Below the pieces are notes generated by a model. It did not search any database and was not told where the DNA came from. It saw only the letters and a list, made by a program, of their open reading frames with translations. Shown piece by piece: positions 47,313 through 56,185 of a stretch of DNA of 64,000 nucleotides. Origin of the DNA: JANPIX01 sp031425195 (GTDB taxonomy: Bacteria > Pseudomonadota > Alphaproteobacteria > Rhodobacterales > Rhodobacteraceae); assembly GCA_031425195.1 (NCBI GenBank), contig JANPIX010000009.1, forward strand, positions 310,001 through 374,000, read 5' to 3'. Both the position numbers and the translations under genes were made by a program. Numbering within the stretch: the first letter of the stretch is position 1; the number at the start of each line of letters is the position of its first letter.

Positions 47313-48688
47313 ATCAACACCACCGACGCCAGCCCCAGAAAGGCGAAAAATCCCATCACATCCGTCAACGTGGTCACGAACGTCCCCGAGGCCAACGCCG
47401 GATCAAGCCCCATCCGGTCCAACGTCAGGGGCACCAGCACCCCCCCAAGGGCTGCCACCACCTGATTGACGATCATCGCCCCGGCCAGCACCGCGCCCAG
47501 CGGCGGGCTGCCAAAGATCACCGCCCCCGCCAGCCCGAGGATGATCGCGAGGCTCAGCCCGTTCAGAAACCCCGCAATCACCTCCCGCGTGACCACCCGC
47601 CGCGCGTTGGCCCGCGTCAGATCCCGCGTGGCAAGGGCGCGGACAGCAACGGCAAGCGATTGCGTCCCCGCAATCCCCCCCGTCGATGCCACAATCGGCA
47701 TCAGCGCCGCCAACAGCACGATTTGCGCAATCGTCGCCTCAAACCGCGCAATGACCAACGCCGAAAGCGAGGCCGTGAACAGGTTGATCACCAGCCACGG
47801 CAACCGCTGCCGCACCGTGGCGAACGGCCCGTCAGACAGGCTCGCCTCGTCGCCCACCCCGGCCAGACGCAGCATGTCTTCCTCATGTTCCTCGTCCAGA
47901 ACCGCCATGGCGTCATCAATCGTGATCACCCCGACAAGCCGGTCATCGGCATCGACAACCGGGCAGGAAATCAGGTGATACTGGTTGAAGATATAGGCCA
48001 CATCCCCCTCGGCATCTGTCACGGCGATGGTGCGAAAACTGTCTTCCGTAATGTCGCGCAGCGCCACGTTCCGGCGCGATGACAACAGCCGCCCCAACGT
48101 GACATACCCCTGCGGGACCATTCCCGAATCAACCAGAATCACATGATAAAACTGGTCGGGCAAATGTTCCGCCCCGCGCAGATTGTCGATGGCCTGCCCC
48201 ACGGTCCAATCCTGCGGTGCAGTGACCACTTCGCGCTGCATCAACCGCCCGGCGGATTCCTCGGGGAACGCCATGGCCTGTTCCACCGCCAGCCGGTCGG
48301 TGACGTCAAGCGCGCCAAGGATCGCCTCTTGCTGGGGTTCTTCCAGATCTTCCAGAAGGTCGACCAGATCATCACTGTCAAGTTCGCGCACCGCCTCCGC
48401 AAGCATCTGCGGCGACAGGAATTCGATCACCTCGTCGCGGATCGATTCGTCGATTTCCGACAGAATCTCGCCGTCAATTTCCCCGGCCCAAAGCCGCAGC
48501 AGATCGCGCCGGTCCGCAGACCCTATCTGTTCTAGAAGATCGGCAATATCCGCCGCGTGCAGCGGCTCCAACAGGGCCGTCAGTCGCGCCGTATCGGACG
48601 CTTCGACTGCGGCCAGAACCGCATCCACCCGGCGCGGTTCCAACGGATCATCCTCACGAACCTCGGTGGCGGCATCGAAATCCGGCAT
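47309..48688 (-). CDS. mgtE: Magnesium transporter MgtE
   Basis: Mg2+ channel/transporter of 459 residues. The cytosolic N domain (~20-140) is an acidic helical superhelix (LHAADIADLLEQIG). Two CBS domains span ~145-270, and the membrane domain with five helices follows from ~290 (ALMPIVASTGGIAGTQSLAVAVRALA). AGGGGGG before ATG 48688 is a very strong ribosome site. No Mg2+ riboswitch was recognised in the 132-base upstream gap. Confidence 0.95.
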   Translation of the reverse strand: MPDFDAATEVREDDPLEPRRVDAVLAAVEASDTARLTALLEPLHAADIADLLEQIGSADRRDLLRLWAGEIDGEILSEIDESIRDEVIEFLSPQMLAEAVRELDSDDLVDLLEDLEEPQQEAILGALDVTDRLAVEQAMAFPEESAGRLMQREVVTAPQDWTVGQAIDNLRGAEHLPDQFYHVILVDSGMVPQGYVTLGRLLSSRRNVALRDITEDSFRTIAVTDAEGDVAYIFNQYHLISCPVVDADDRLVGVITIDDAMAVLDEEHEEDMLRLAGVGDEASLSDGPFATVRQRLPWLVINLFTASLSALVIARFEATIAQIVLLAALMPIVASTGGIAGTQSLAVAVRALATRDLTRANARRVVTREVIAGFLNGLSLAIILGLAGAVIFGSPPLGAVLAGAMIVNQVVAALGGVLVPLTLDRMGLDPALASGTFVTTLTDVMGFFAFLGLASVVLI

Positions 48689-48820
48689 GACGTCCCCCCT
48701 GTTTGGCCTTGCCCGACACTAGCGAAGGGTGGCGGGCAAAGACAGGGGCGAAGGGCGATTTTCCTCGGGCCGCAAAGCCGCTAGTCTGCCGCAAAGAACC
48801 CAAGGGGGCAGCCTGCCAAG

Positions 48821-50095
48821 ATGGACCTGATACTCGGACAGACGCTTTCCTTTGCGGGCAACCCCTTCCACGAAGGCCCGGGCGCAGCACGCCACGAAAC
48901 CGACGGGGCCGTCCTGGTGGACGGCGGCCGCATCGTGGCGGTTGGCCGGGCGCAGGATGTGCGCGCCGCCCATCCGCAGGCCCGCGTCACCGATTATGGC
49001 CGCGCGCTGATCTCGGCGGGGTTCGTCGATGCGCATGTCCACTATCCCCAAACCGCGATCATCGCGAGCTGGGGCAAGCGCCTGATCGACTGGCTCAACA
49101 CCTACACATTTCCCGAAGAACTGCGTTTTGCCGACCCCGATTATGCGCAGATCATCGCCAACCGCTATCTTGATCTGACGCTCGCGCAGGGCACGACGAG
49201 CTTTTGCACCTATGGCACCGTGCACCCGGCGTCAGTCGACGCCATCTTCACGGCAGCACAGGCACGCGGCCAGCGCATCTTTGCGGGCAAGACCTGCATG
49301 GATCGCAACGCCCCTGCCGGGCTGATGGATACCGCCCAGTCGGCCTATGACGACAGCCGCGCACTTCTTTTGCAATGGCACGGCGTGGGCCGCCTGTCCT
49401 ATGTCGTCACCCCCCGGTTTTCCCCCACCTCCACCCCCGAACAACTGGCAGCCCTGGGTGCGCTTTGGGCCGAACACCCCGAATGTCTGATGCAGACCCA
49501 TCTTTCCGAACAGGTGGATGAAATCGCCTGGGTGAAAGACCTGTTTCCGCAATCGCGCGATTACCTCGACACTTACGAGGTTCAGGGCCTCCTTGGTCCG
49601 GGGGCGGTGTTCGGCCACGCCATCCACCTGACCCCCCGCGAACGCGCGCGCCTGATTGACGCCGGTGCCAGCCTTGCGCATTGCCCGACGTCGAACACCT
49701 TCATCGGCTCCGGTCTGTTTGACATGACGCTTGCCCCCTTGCTGCCCGTGGGGCTGGCCACCGATACCGGCGGCGGGTCGTCGTTTTCGATGCTGCGCAC
49801 CATGGCCGCCGCGTACGAGGTGTCGCAACTGCGCGGCCAATCCTTGCACCCGGCACACCTGTGGTGGCTGGCGACCCAGGGCTCTGCCCGTGCGCTGCGG
49901 GCCGATCACCAGATCGGCAATCTCGCCGCGGGGATGGAGGCGGATCTTGTGATCGTCGATCTCGCCTCGACCCCCGCCCTCGAACAGGCGGGCGCGCGTG
50001 CAGACGACATCTGGCAGGCGCTGTTTCCCACCATCATGATGGGCGATGACCGCGCCATCAGGTCCGTCTGGGTGGGCGGCACCTGCCTGCACTGA
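48821..50095 (+). CDS. guaD: Guanine deaminase
   Basis: Amidohydrolase that converts guanine to xanthine. At 424 residues it shows the metal ligands H72 and H74 in VDAHVHYPQ, the PRFSPTSTPEQL loop, QTHLSEQVDEI, FGHAIHL and TDTGGGSS, in the order expected for GuaD. It is cytosolic and zinc-dependent. It diverges from mgtE and is not in an operon with other purine genes. A second purine deaminase lies 1 kb downstream. Confidence 0.94.
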   Translation: MDLILGQTLSFAGNPFHEGPGAARHETDGAVLVDGGRIVAVGRAQDVRAAHPQARVTDYGRALISAGFVDAHVHYPQTAIIASWGKRLIDWLNTYTFPEELRFADPDYAQIIANRYLDLTLAQGTTSFCTYGTVHPASVDAIFTAAQARGQRIFAGKTCMDRNAPAGLMDTAQSAYDDSRALLLQWHGVGRLSYVVTPRFSPTSTPEQLAALGALWAEHPECLMQTHLSEQVDEIAWVKDLFPQSRDYLDTYEVQGLLGPGAVFGHAIHLTPRERARLIDAGASLAHCPTSNTFIGSGLFDMTLAPLLPVGLATDTGGGSSFSMLRTMAAAYEVSQLRGQSLHPAHLWWLATQGSARALRADHQIGNLAAGMEADLVIVDLASTPALEQAGARADDIWQALFPTIMMGDDRAIRSVWVGGTCLH

Positions 50096-50193
50096 CGCGC
50101 GCAGATGTACATACGCAAGGAATACAGCCCGAATACGCCGCGCGTACGCATTGAACACAACGATTTTTGCGCAATTTCAATCCGTTGCCGCGT

Positions 50194-50523
50194 TCAGGCC
50201 CCGTCCTCCAGCATGTCCCATCCATCGGGATAGAACTCCCACTTCAACGCGATTTCCGTGGCCGCGCGTTCATGGTCCCAGATGCTTTCAGGGGTGATGT
50301 CAATCGGCCCGATGGCCGCGTCGATCATCCCTTCCTCCTCGTCCCGCTCCACCCGAAACCCGGCACCCGTCAGCGCCTTTTCCAGCGCCGCCCAGTCAGG
50401 CTCCATATCCTCGGCATAGAACAGGAAATGCACGACCGCCCGCTTCGGCACGCCGTCCTGCTTGCGCAATTCAACAAATGTCTCAAACGTCTCGGCGCGC
50501 TGCGCGTCAAAATCATGTGCCAT
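50194..50523 (-). CDS. rraB: RraB-family protein (regulator of ribonuclease E)
   Basis: 109-residue acidic cytosolic protein. The RraB core is seen as VVHFLFYAEDMEPDWAALEKAL, followed by the GFRVERDEEEG and ALKWEFYPDGWDMLE segments. AGGG lies upstream of ATG 50523. In E. coli, RraB binds RNase E and alters its substrate choice. Alphaproteobacterial members share the fold, but their action is less clear. Confidence 0.82.
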   Translation of the reverse strand: MAHDFDAQRAETFETFVELRKQDGVPKRAVVHFLFYAEDMEPDWAALEKALTGAGFRVERDEEEGMIDAAIGPIDITPESIWDHERAATEIALKWEFYPDGWDMLEDGA

Positions 50524-50653
50524 ATCTTGCCCTCTTGTATCCTTCCTGCGGGGCTTACCGCGGATCGGGAACCATTGTCACGGGCCAACCTTTTCCCATG
50601 CAATGTGGATCAAAACCCGCTAATCTTTGACAAATGACAAGGAAAAACTGCCT

Positions 50654-51112
50654 ATGTCGATGAAGCTGTTCGTGCTGATCCTGTCAGCCGCAATCGTGGT
50701 CAGTCTGTTCATGCCGTGGCTCAATGCGCCCATCGGGGCATCTCTTGTGCCATGGGACCTGATCAGCCAGATGAACGCAGACGACCTGCGCGTCGCACCG
50801 CCGTTGATCCTTGGATTCATTGTGTCTTTTGCTCTTGCAGCACTGCTTGTGGTGCTGTGCCTGACCAATTCGGAAAACAGGCTGGTGGCCTTTTTCACCG
50901 GGGCGTTGCCACTTGGGCTTTTGGCCTTTGTGATTTTTCAGGCGTCGGACGAACTTTCGAATATTGGCTTGCCGCAACCGCAGACCGCCGATTTCCGACA
51001 ACTGTTCGAACAGGCGGTTCAGGTGCTTGGCTACGGCGCATTTACCTATTTCGGCAGTGCCGCACTCCTGTTGCTGATCTCCCTGTTCGACCGGGGCGGT
51101 CGCAACCGCTAG
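50654..51112 (+). CDS. Small integral membrane protein, function unknown
   Basis: 152 residues with four hydrophobic helices at roughly 3-22, 45-70, 78-100 and 122-145, and a short basic C-terminus (DRGGRNR). ATG 50654 is chosen: AAGGA lies ten bases upstream. The frame opens at a TTG at 50627. No family motif was recognised. Convergent with the 8-oxoguanine deaminase gene. Confidence 0.65.
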   Translation: MSMKLFVLILSAAIVVSLFMPWLNAPIGASLVPWDLISQMNADDLRVAPPLILGFIVSFALAALLVVLCLTNSENRLVAFFTGALPLGLLAFVIFQASDELSNIGLPQPQTADFRQLFEQAVQVLGYGAFTYFGSAALLLLISLFDRGGRNR

Positions 51113-51119
51113 TCACGGG

Positions 51120-52469
51120 TCAGCCCGCCAATCGCTGCGCCAGATGGTTCTGGCGGGCGATCACGGCGGGCAGGTTGATGGTCATCATCTGGCCATCCTC
51201 CACCACCATCCGCCCCTCCACCATCAGGTCGCGCACCCTGCCCGGTCCGCACAAAACCAGTGCCGCCACACTGTCCCACGCCCCCGCCGACGCCACGGTG
51301 CGCATGTCCCAGATGGCAAGGTCGGCGCGTTTTCCCACCTCGATCGATCCACAATCCGCCCGCCCCAAAACCTCGGCCCCACCGCGCGTCGCAATCTCCA
51401 GAACCTCGCGCGCGCTCATCGCGTCGGCCCCACTCTGCACCCGCTGCAACAGCATCGCCTGTCGCGCCTCGCCGATCAGATTGCCCGCATCGCTGCTCGC
51501 CGACCCATCCACCCCAAGCCCCACCTTGACCCCGGCATCCCGCATCTGTCGCACCGGTGCTATGCCCGATCCAAGACGGCAGTTGGAACAAGGACAGTGC
51601 GCCACGCCAGTGCCTGACCGCGCGAAAAGCGCCTGTTCGCCGGCATCAAGTTTGACGCAGTGGGCGTGCCAGACGTCGTGCCCTGTCCATCCCAGATCTT
51701 CGGCATATTGCCCGGGACGGCAGCCGAACTTTGCCATCGAATAGGCAACATCTTCATCATTTTCAGCTAGATGCGTATGCAGCATGACACCGTTGTCGCG
51801 CGCCAGAAGGGCCGCGTTGCGCATCAGATCACGGCTGACGCTGAACGGCGAACAGGGGGCCAGCCCCACCCGAACCATGGAACCGGCGCGCGGGTCGTGA
51901 TGCGCATCGACGACCCGGATGCAGTCTTCCAGTATCGCATTCTCGTCTTCAACCAGACTGTCCGGCGGCAATCCCCCCGCACTTTCACCGATGCTCATCG
52001 CACCACGCGTCGGATGAAACCGAAGCCCGACTTCCCCCGCCGCTGCAATGGTATCGTCAAGCCGCGACCCGTTGGGAAACAGATACAGATGGTCCGACGT
52101 CTGCGTGCATCCCGACAGCGCAAGTTCCGCCAGCCCAACCTGCACCGACACGAACATCTCCTCCGGTCCGAACCGCGCCCAGATGGGATAAAGCCTGCGC
52201 AACCAGCCGAACAGCAAGGCGTCCTGACAGCCAGGAACAGCGCGCGTCAGGGTCTGGTACAGATGGTGATGTGTGTTGACCAACCCTGGCGTCACCACGC
52301 ATCCCTGCGCCCATATCGTGCGCCCCGTCGTCGTCAGCCCGACCCCGACAGCCTGAATGACCCCACCCCTGACCAATACATCGGCCCCGGCAAGTTCCTG
52401 CCGTGCCGCGTCCATGGTCACGACCACATCGGCCCCTCGGATCAGGATTTCGCCGCCGTCATGCGGCAT
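51120..52469 (-). CDS. 8-oxoguanine deaminase (amidohydrolase)
   Basis: 449-residue zinc amidohydrolase of the 8-oxoguanine deaminase / AtzB-like branch. It has THHHLYQTLTRAVPGCQDA (metal ligands H67 and H69), SDHLYLFP, LHTHLAENDED, HAHCVKLD and GVDGSASSD. It removes the amino group of 8-oxoguanine, an oxidised base, yielding urate. The start overlaps the HisN-like gene by 11 bases, so the two are co-transcribed. Related aminohydrolases on guanine or s-triazines cannot be fully excluded. Confidence 0.88.
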   Translation of the reverse strand: MPHDGGEILIRGADVVVTMDAARQELAGADVLVRGGVIQAVGVGLTTTGRTIWAQGCVVTPGLVNTHHHLYQTLTRAVPGCQDALLFGWLRRLYPIWARFGPEEMFVSVQVGLAELALSGCTQTSDHLYLFPNGSRLDDTIAAAGEVGLRFHPTRGAMSIGESAGGLPPDSLVEDENAILEDCIRVVDAHHDPRAGSMVRVGLAPCSPFSVSRDLMRNAALLARDNGVMLHTHLAENDEDVAYSMAKFGCRPGQYAEDLGWTGHDVWHAHCVKLDAGEQALFARSGTGVAHCPCSNCRLGSGIAPVRQMRDAGVKVGLGVDGSASSDAGNLIGEARQAMLLQRVQSGADAMSAREVLEIATRGGAEVLGRADCGSIEVGKRADLAIWDMRTVASAGAWDSVAALVLCGPGRVRDLMVEGRMVVEDGQMMTINLPAVIARQNHLAQRLAG

Positions 52470-53253
52470 TCAGAACCTCCAAAGCGGCGCGGTGCACATC
52501 CGCATTTGCGGCGGCGATGATGCGCCCCCCCTGCGGGTTGCGGCGGCCCGTCCAATCAGTGACCACACCACCCGCCGCCTCGATCACGGCCATCGGGGCC
52601 TGCACGTCATAGGGTTGCAGACCGGCTTCGACAACAAGGTCGATATGCCCCGCCGCGATCAGCGCATAGGCGTAACAGTCCGTCCCGTAACGCGTCATGC
52701 GGCACTGTGGAACGAGACGACGAAACGCATCGCCTTCGGCTTGCGTACCAACCTCGGGGAATGTCGACATCAGCAGGCAATCCGACAAGGCCCGCACACC
52801 ACGCGTGCGCAGGGGGCGTGTCCAGTGCGGGCCGGTCATTTCGGCATGGCCAAAACCGCCCTCAAATCGTTCGCCGATATAGGGTTGGTCAATCAGGCCG
52901 TAAACCGGCCCTGTGGCATCGGCGACCGAGATCAACACCCCCCAGGTGGGCGTGCCCGCCAGGTAAGAGCGTGTGCCGTCAATCGGATCCAGAACCCACG
53001 TCAGCCCCGTTGTGCCCGCCGTGGTGCCCATTTCTTCGCCCAGTATGCCGTCGTCGGGTCTGCGGGCGGCAAGAATCTCGCGCATACGGGTTTCGGACAG
53101 ACGGTCGGCGACAGTGACCGGATCGAACCGGTCTGTTTCCTTGCTGTCAGCGGTAAGGGATGTCCGAAAATGCAGCAGCGTCGCCGTGCGCGCGGCATCG
53201 GCAAGCAGATGCGCCACCTCGCGCAATTCGCGTTCCAACGCCTGATTGCGCAT
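52459..53253 (-). CDS. hisN: Inositol monophosphatase-family phosphatase, HisN-like
   Basis: 264-residue Mg2+-dependent phosphatase. Metal ligands lie in GEEMG (E73/E74), WVLDPIDGTRSY (D89, D92) and the C-terminal PYDVQAPMAVIEAAGG motif. The DPIDGTRSYLAG variant is typical of histidinol-phosphatase HisN of actinobacteria and alphaproteobacteria, so a histidine-synthesis role is likely. The overlap with a purine deaminase gene does not point to that pathway. Confidence 0.82.
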   Translation of the reverse strand: MRNQALERELREVAHLLADAARTATLLHFRTSLTADSKETDRFDPVTVADRLSETRMREILAARRPDDGILGEEMGTTAGTTGLTWVLDPIDGTRSYLAGTPTWGVLISVADATGPVYGLIDQPYIGERFEGGFGHAEMTGPHWTRPLRTRGVRALSDCLLMSTFPEVGTQAEGDAFRRLVPQCRMTRYGTDCYAYALIAAGHIDLVVEAGLQPYDVQAPMAVIEAAGGVVTDWTGRRNPQGGRIIAAANADVHRAALEVLNAA

Positions 53254-53315
53254 GTCTCACCCCCGTCACATTTCCTATGCAACTTGGCACAGTTCACTTG
53301 GGGCAAGCAAGATCA

Positions 53316-53334
53316 GGCGGGCCTGTTGCCCGCC
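53316..53334 (-). terminator. Inverted repeat downstream of the XRE regulator gene
   Basis: A 7-bp GC stem GGCGGGC / GCCCGCC with a five-base loop lies 16 bases past the regulator stop. There is no T-run. Confidence 0.45.
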
Positions 53335-53349
53335 CGCATCGCCGTCATG

Positions 53350-53715
53350 TCAGGCCGCAGCGTCGCTTAGAACGCGGGCAAGGTCGAACAGACGCCGACG
53401 CTGTTCTTCGGGAATGGAGTAATAGGATTTGACGAGTTCCAGCGCTTCTTTATCTGCCAGAATGTCGCCTTCGATGCCTGCTGCTGCGGGGCGCGCGTCG
53501 TCGATGCCTTCAAAGAAGAATGCAATGCCCACGCCCAATGCTTCGGCCACATCCCAAAGCCGGGAAGCGCTGACGCGGTTCATGCCGGTTTCGTATTTCT
53601 GGATCTGCTGGAACTTGATCCCGACCTGATCTGCAAGCTGCTGTTGTGTCATTCCGACAGTCCAGCGGCGGTGTCTAATGCGTTTGCCCACGTGGGCGTC
53701 AACTGGATGCTTCAT
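53350..53715 (-). CDS. XRE-family transcriptional regulator
   Basis: 121-residue regulator. The helix-turn-helix spans residues ~10-66 (GMTQQQLADQVGIKFQQIQKYETG, recognition helix within KFQQIQKYE). A C-terminal helix-rich tail EEQRRRLFDLARVL follows. AGGAG lies seven bases before ATG 53715. The family in this group includes regulators of stress or phase behaviour. The target is unknown, and it stands alone with its own promoter. Confidence 0.9.
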   Translation of the reverse strand: MKHPVDAHVGKRIRHRRWTVGMTQQQLADQVGIKFQQIQKYETGMNRVSASRLWDVAEALGVGIAFFFEGIDDARPAAAGIEGDILADKEALELVKSYYSIPEEQRRRLFDLARVLSDAAA

Positions 53716-53841
53716 CCGATAACTCCTGTTCAATCTAACCCGTCTAATGTGGCGGGAACCCATTACAACCACTCGCGAACTTGTTTGGTCAGGCGGTTAT
53801 CAAACCTTCCTGCCCGCGACTGATCTGTATTTCGCTGCGCA

Positions 53842-53871
53842 ATTATACATTCGTAAAAGGCGACCTTGCAA
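53842..53871 (-). promoter_or_regulatory. Sigma-70-like promoter of the XRE regulator
   Basis: On the minus strand, TTGCAA (53871-53866), an 18-base spacer and a perfect TATAAT (53847-53842) predict a 5' UTR of about 120 bases. The -35 box lies in the loop of an inverted repeat AAAAGGCG/CGCCTTTT (53855-53862 with 53882-53889), which may also terminate the lysR transcript. Confidence 0.6.
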
Positions 53872-54002
53872 CGCCGAACAACGCCTTTTTGACGAGCGGT
53901 ATCGAAAGAGTGAGTCACCCGCGACACAAATTGCAACCAACCTGGAAATAGTTGGCACGACAACCTGTGGATCTGCCGAAAACTGGCAACAACGGGTTCG
54001 AA

Positions 54003-54905
54003 TCACGCCGAAACAGGCTGTGCCACAGCGTGGAGCGTGGGGTGACGAGAACGCCCGGTTTGATACGCCTCGCGAATCATGTCCGCGAGGGCCATCAGCG
54101 CCGGGTTGTGGGCGGCATCCCGAACGTAAAGGTTGACTTTCATCGAAGAAAGATCTGGCAGGGCACCGCCATGGGCGATCCGTTCAAGATAGGGCGGTTC
54201 CGACCCTGCAAGCACCGTGTGAACGGCAAGATCCGCGCTGACAGTTGCCTCGATCGTCCGGCTGTTGTTGCTTTCGACGGCGATTTCCCAAGGGATGCCC
54301 ATCTTGTCCAAGGCGCCCTGCACACCTTGGCGAAAGATGCAGTGCTGTTCGTAGGCGAGTTTCAACGGGCGCTCCTTCCACGCCGTTCCCTCTGGCGCGC
54401 CGATCCAGACAAGAGGCAGTTCCACAAGCGTTTCGCCGCCGTTGCCCAGAACCGTTTCGGTGGTCAGGATCGCGTCGCAATCGCCGCGGTCAAACTCGGC
54501 CAGCAGCTTCATCGTGAACGACGACTGCAGCCGGACCCGCATCTTCGGGTAGTCGCGACTGAAACGCCGCAAGACCTGCGGAATGGCGGGATAGACGATA
54601 TCGTGCGGTACGCCGAGGACGATTTCACCCTCAAAACTTTCATGCGTCAACCGACCAAAACTTTCGTCATTCAGGCTCAGAAGACGGCGTGCATAACCCA
54701 AAAGCTGTTCGCCGCCAGACGTCAGGTGCACCCCGCGCGCTGCACGGTCAAACAGGGGAAGTTGCAAGACATCCTCCAGCCGCTTGATCTGCATCGACAC
54801 GGCGGATTGCGACAGGTTGAGCAGACCCGCCGCCCGGGTGACGCCCCCCGCCTCGACCACCGCGACAAAGGAACGAAGGGCGGTCAGATCAAACTCTCGT
54901 CTCAT
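54003..54905 (-). CDS. LysR-family transcriptional regulator
   Basis: 300-residue regulator. The winged helix-turn-helix covers residues ~5-62 (AAGLLNLSQSAVSMQIKRLE), followed by the PBP2-type effector domain from ~85. ATG 54905 (MRREFDLTALR) matches family starts; the frame extends to 54932. It diverges from the DUF1127 gene across a 127-base AT-rich spacer that contains an inverted repeat. The effector is unknown. Confidence 0.9.
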   Translation of the reverse strand: MRREFDLTALRSFVAVVEAGGVTRAAGLLNLSQSAVSMQIKRLEDVLQLPLFDRAARGVHLTSGGEQLLGYARRLLSLNDESFGRLTHESFEGEIVLGVPHDIVYPAIPQVLRRFSRDYPKMRVRLQSSFTMKLLAEFDRGDCDAILTTETVLGNGGETLVELPLVWIGAPEGTAWKERPLKLAYEQHCIFRQGVQGALDKMGIPWEIAVESNNSRTIEATVSADLAVHTVLAGSEPPYLERIAHGGALPDLSSMKVNLYVRDAAHNPALMALADMIREAYQTGRSRHPTLHAVAQPVSA

Positions 54906-54980
54906 ATCACGAATCCTGATTGGTGGCGTCACATCTATTCATTTTTATCATGGCATATTTTGCGGCATAGTCATCAGGAA

Positions 54981-54999
54981 TTTGCGTGAACGGCGCAAA
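54981..54999 (+). promoter_or_regulatory. Inverted repeat in the lysR-DUF1127 spacer, possible LysR operator
   Basis: TTTGCG-N7-CGCAAA, containing the T-N11-A pattern typical of LysR-type operators, lies 34 bases before the DUF1127 start codon. Confidence 0.45.
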
Positions 55000-55032
55000 C
55001 GAAATCAACTTTTATGATGAAAGGCTGCTGTC

Positions 55033-55266
55033 ATGGACCATTCAACCACGCATACCCACGTTGCCAAGCCACGGCCCAGCCGGCGGCAAGGACTGTTCAT
55101 TCATCTGTGGACCCGACTGATGCAGGCGCAAAGACTCCGCCGCGAACGGAGCAGGTTGTCAAAACTTGATGACCACATGCTGCGCGACATTGGCCTGACA
55201 CGCGATGCTGCGGCGACCGAATCCGCGCGCCCGATGTGGGATGTGCCGGCCCATTGGCAGGATTGA
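55033..55266 (+). CDS. DUF1127-domain small protein
   Basis: 77-residue basic protein with the YjiS-like DUF1127 motif at ~45-65 (LSKLDDHMLRDIGLTRDAA). A His/Thr-rich N-terminus and an amphipathic arginine-rich helix (~25-45) precede it. GAAAGG stands before the ATG. DUF1127 proteins are stress-induced in Rhodobacterales and linked to RNA turnover and phosphate metabolism. No C-rich regulatory RNA loop of the CcsR type was seen downstream. Confidence 0.85.
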   Translation: MDHSTTHTHVAKPRPSRRQGLFIHLWTRLMQAQRLRRERSRLSKLDDHMLRDIGLTRDAAATESARPMWDVPAHWQD

Positions 55267-55296
55267 CGCCCTTTTTGCATTTATCCCGCGATCACT

Positions 55297-55325
55297 CTTG
55301 AATTCCTTGCCCGCTTTCCCAATCT
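55297..55325 (+). promoter_or_regulatory. RpoH (sigma-32)-like promoter upstream of the Bax-inhibitor family gene
   Basis: CTTGAA (55297-55302), 15 bases, then CCCAATCT (55318-55325). This differs by one base from the heat-shock -10 box and also fits the alphaproteobacterial CTTG-N18-CYTATNT form with one mismatch. It lies about 70 bases before the start codon. Confidence 0.5.
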
Positions 55326-55394
55326 AGCAGGAGTGTCCCTTGCCCATGAAACGGCAAAGGCAAAGAAAACTGTGGTTCGCAACGGAGGCTATGT

Positions 55395-56135
55395 ATGGCT
55401 CAATATCAAACGATAAATTCGGTTGGCGCTGGTGCCCGCACCGCGGCGATCGACGAAGGGCTGCGCGCCCACATGAACAAGGTCTACGGGCTGATGTCCG
55501 TGGCCATGGTCGTGACGGGTGCTGTGGCATGGGGCGTCGGGTCCAGCGCGGAATTGCTGTCGATCTTCCGCGACCCGGTGACCCTCGCCCCGAATATTCT
55601 GGGCTGGATTGTGATGTTCGCGCCCCTGGCCATGGTATTCGGCTATGGCGCTCTGCGGAACAGCGCGGGCTACGGCACGCTGCAGCTTTACTTCTATGCC
55701 TTCGCTGCGGTGATGGGCCTTTCGCTCGCCTGGATTTTCCAGGTGTTCACGGGCGTATCCATCGCGCAGACATTCTTCGTGACGGCCATCTCGTTCGCGG
55801 GCCTGTCGCTTTGGGGTTACACGACCAAGCGTGATCTTTCGGGCATGGGCACGTTCCTGATGATGGGTCTGATCGGCCTGATCGTCGCGTCCATCGTGAA
55901 CATCTTCCTTGCCTCGTCGGCACTGATGTTCGCCATTTCGGCAATCGGCGTTCTGATCTTCGCGGGTCTGACGGCGTTCGACACGCAGAACATCAAGAAC
56001 ACCTACCTGCAGCACGCGCAGGGCGGGGATACCGACTGGCTGGCGAAATCGGCCATCGACGGTGCGCTGAACCTGTACATGAACTTCATCAACCTGTTCA
56101 TGTTCCTGCTTCAGTTCCTGGGCAACCGCGAGTAA
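55395..56135 (+). CDS. Bax inhibitor-1/YccA family membrane protein
   Basis: 246-residue integral membrane protein with about seven helices. Family segments include NKVYGLMSVAMVVTGAVAWGV near the N-terminus and AFDTQNIKNTYLQ near residues 195-207. The aspartate pair of the closing helices is present. GGAGG lies about ten bases before ATG 55395. YccA-type proteins interact with FtsH in E. coli, which would fit a heat-shock promoter (inference). Confidence 0.93.
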   Translation: MAQYQTINSVGAGARTAAIDEGLRAHMNKVYGLMSVAMVVTGAVAWGVGSSAELLSIFRDPVTLAPNILGWIVMFAPLAMVFGYGALRNSAGYGTLQLYFYAFAAVMGLSLAWIFQVFTGVSIAQTFFVTAISFAGLSLWGYTTKRDLSGMGTFLMMGLIGLIVASIVNIFLASSALMFAISAIGVLIFAGLTAFDTQNIKNTYLQHAQGGDTDWLAKSAIDGALNLYMNFINLFMFLLQFLGNRE

Positions 56136-56156
56136 CCGCTCAGGGATTTGGATTAT

Positions 56157-56185
56157 AAGGGCCGGTCGAAAGACCGGCCCTTTTC
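56157..56185 (+). terminator. Rho-independent terminator after the Bax-inhibitor family gene
   Basis: An 11-bp stem AAGGGCCGGTC / GACCGGCCCTT around a GAAA tetraloop is followed by TT. Its end touches the stop codon of the convergent acetyltransferase gene. Confidence 0.85.

Noticed and set aside
48689..48820. Possible Mg2+ riboswitch before mgtE
   Set aside because: Only 132 bases with no recognisable M-box or ykoK elements.
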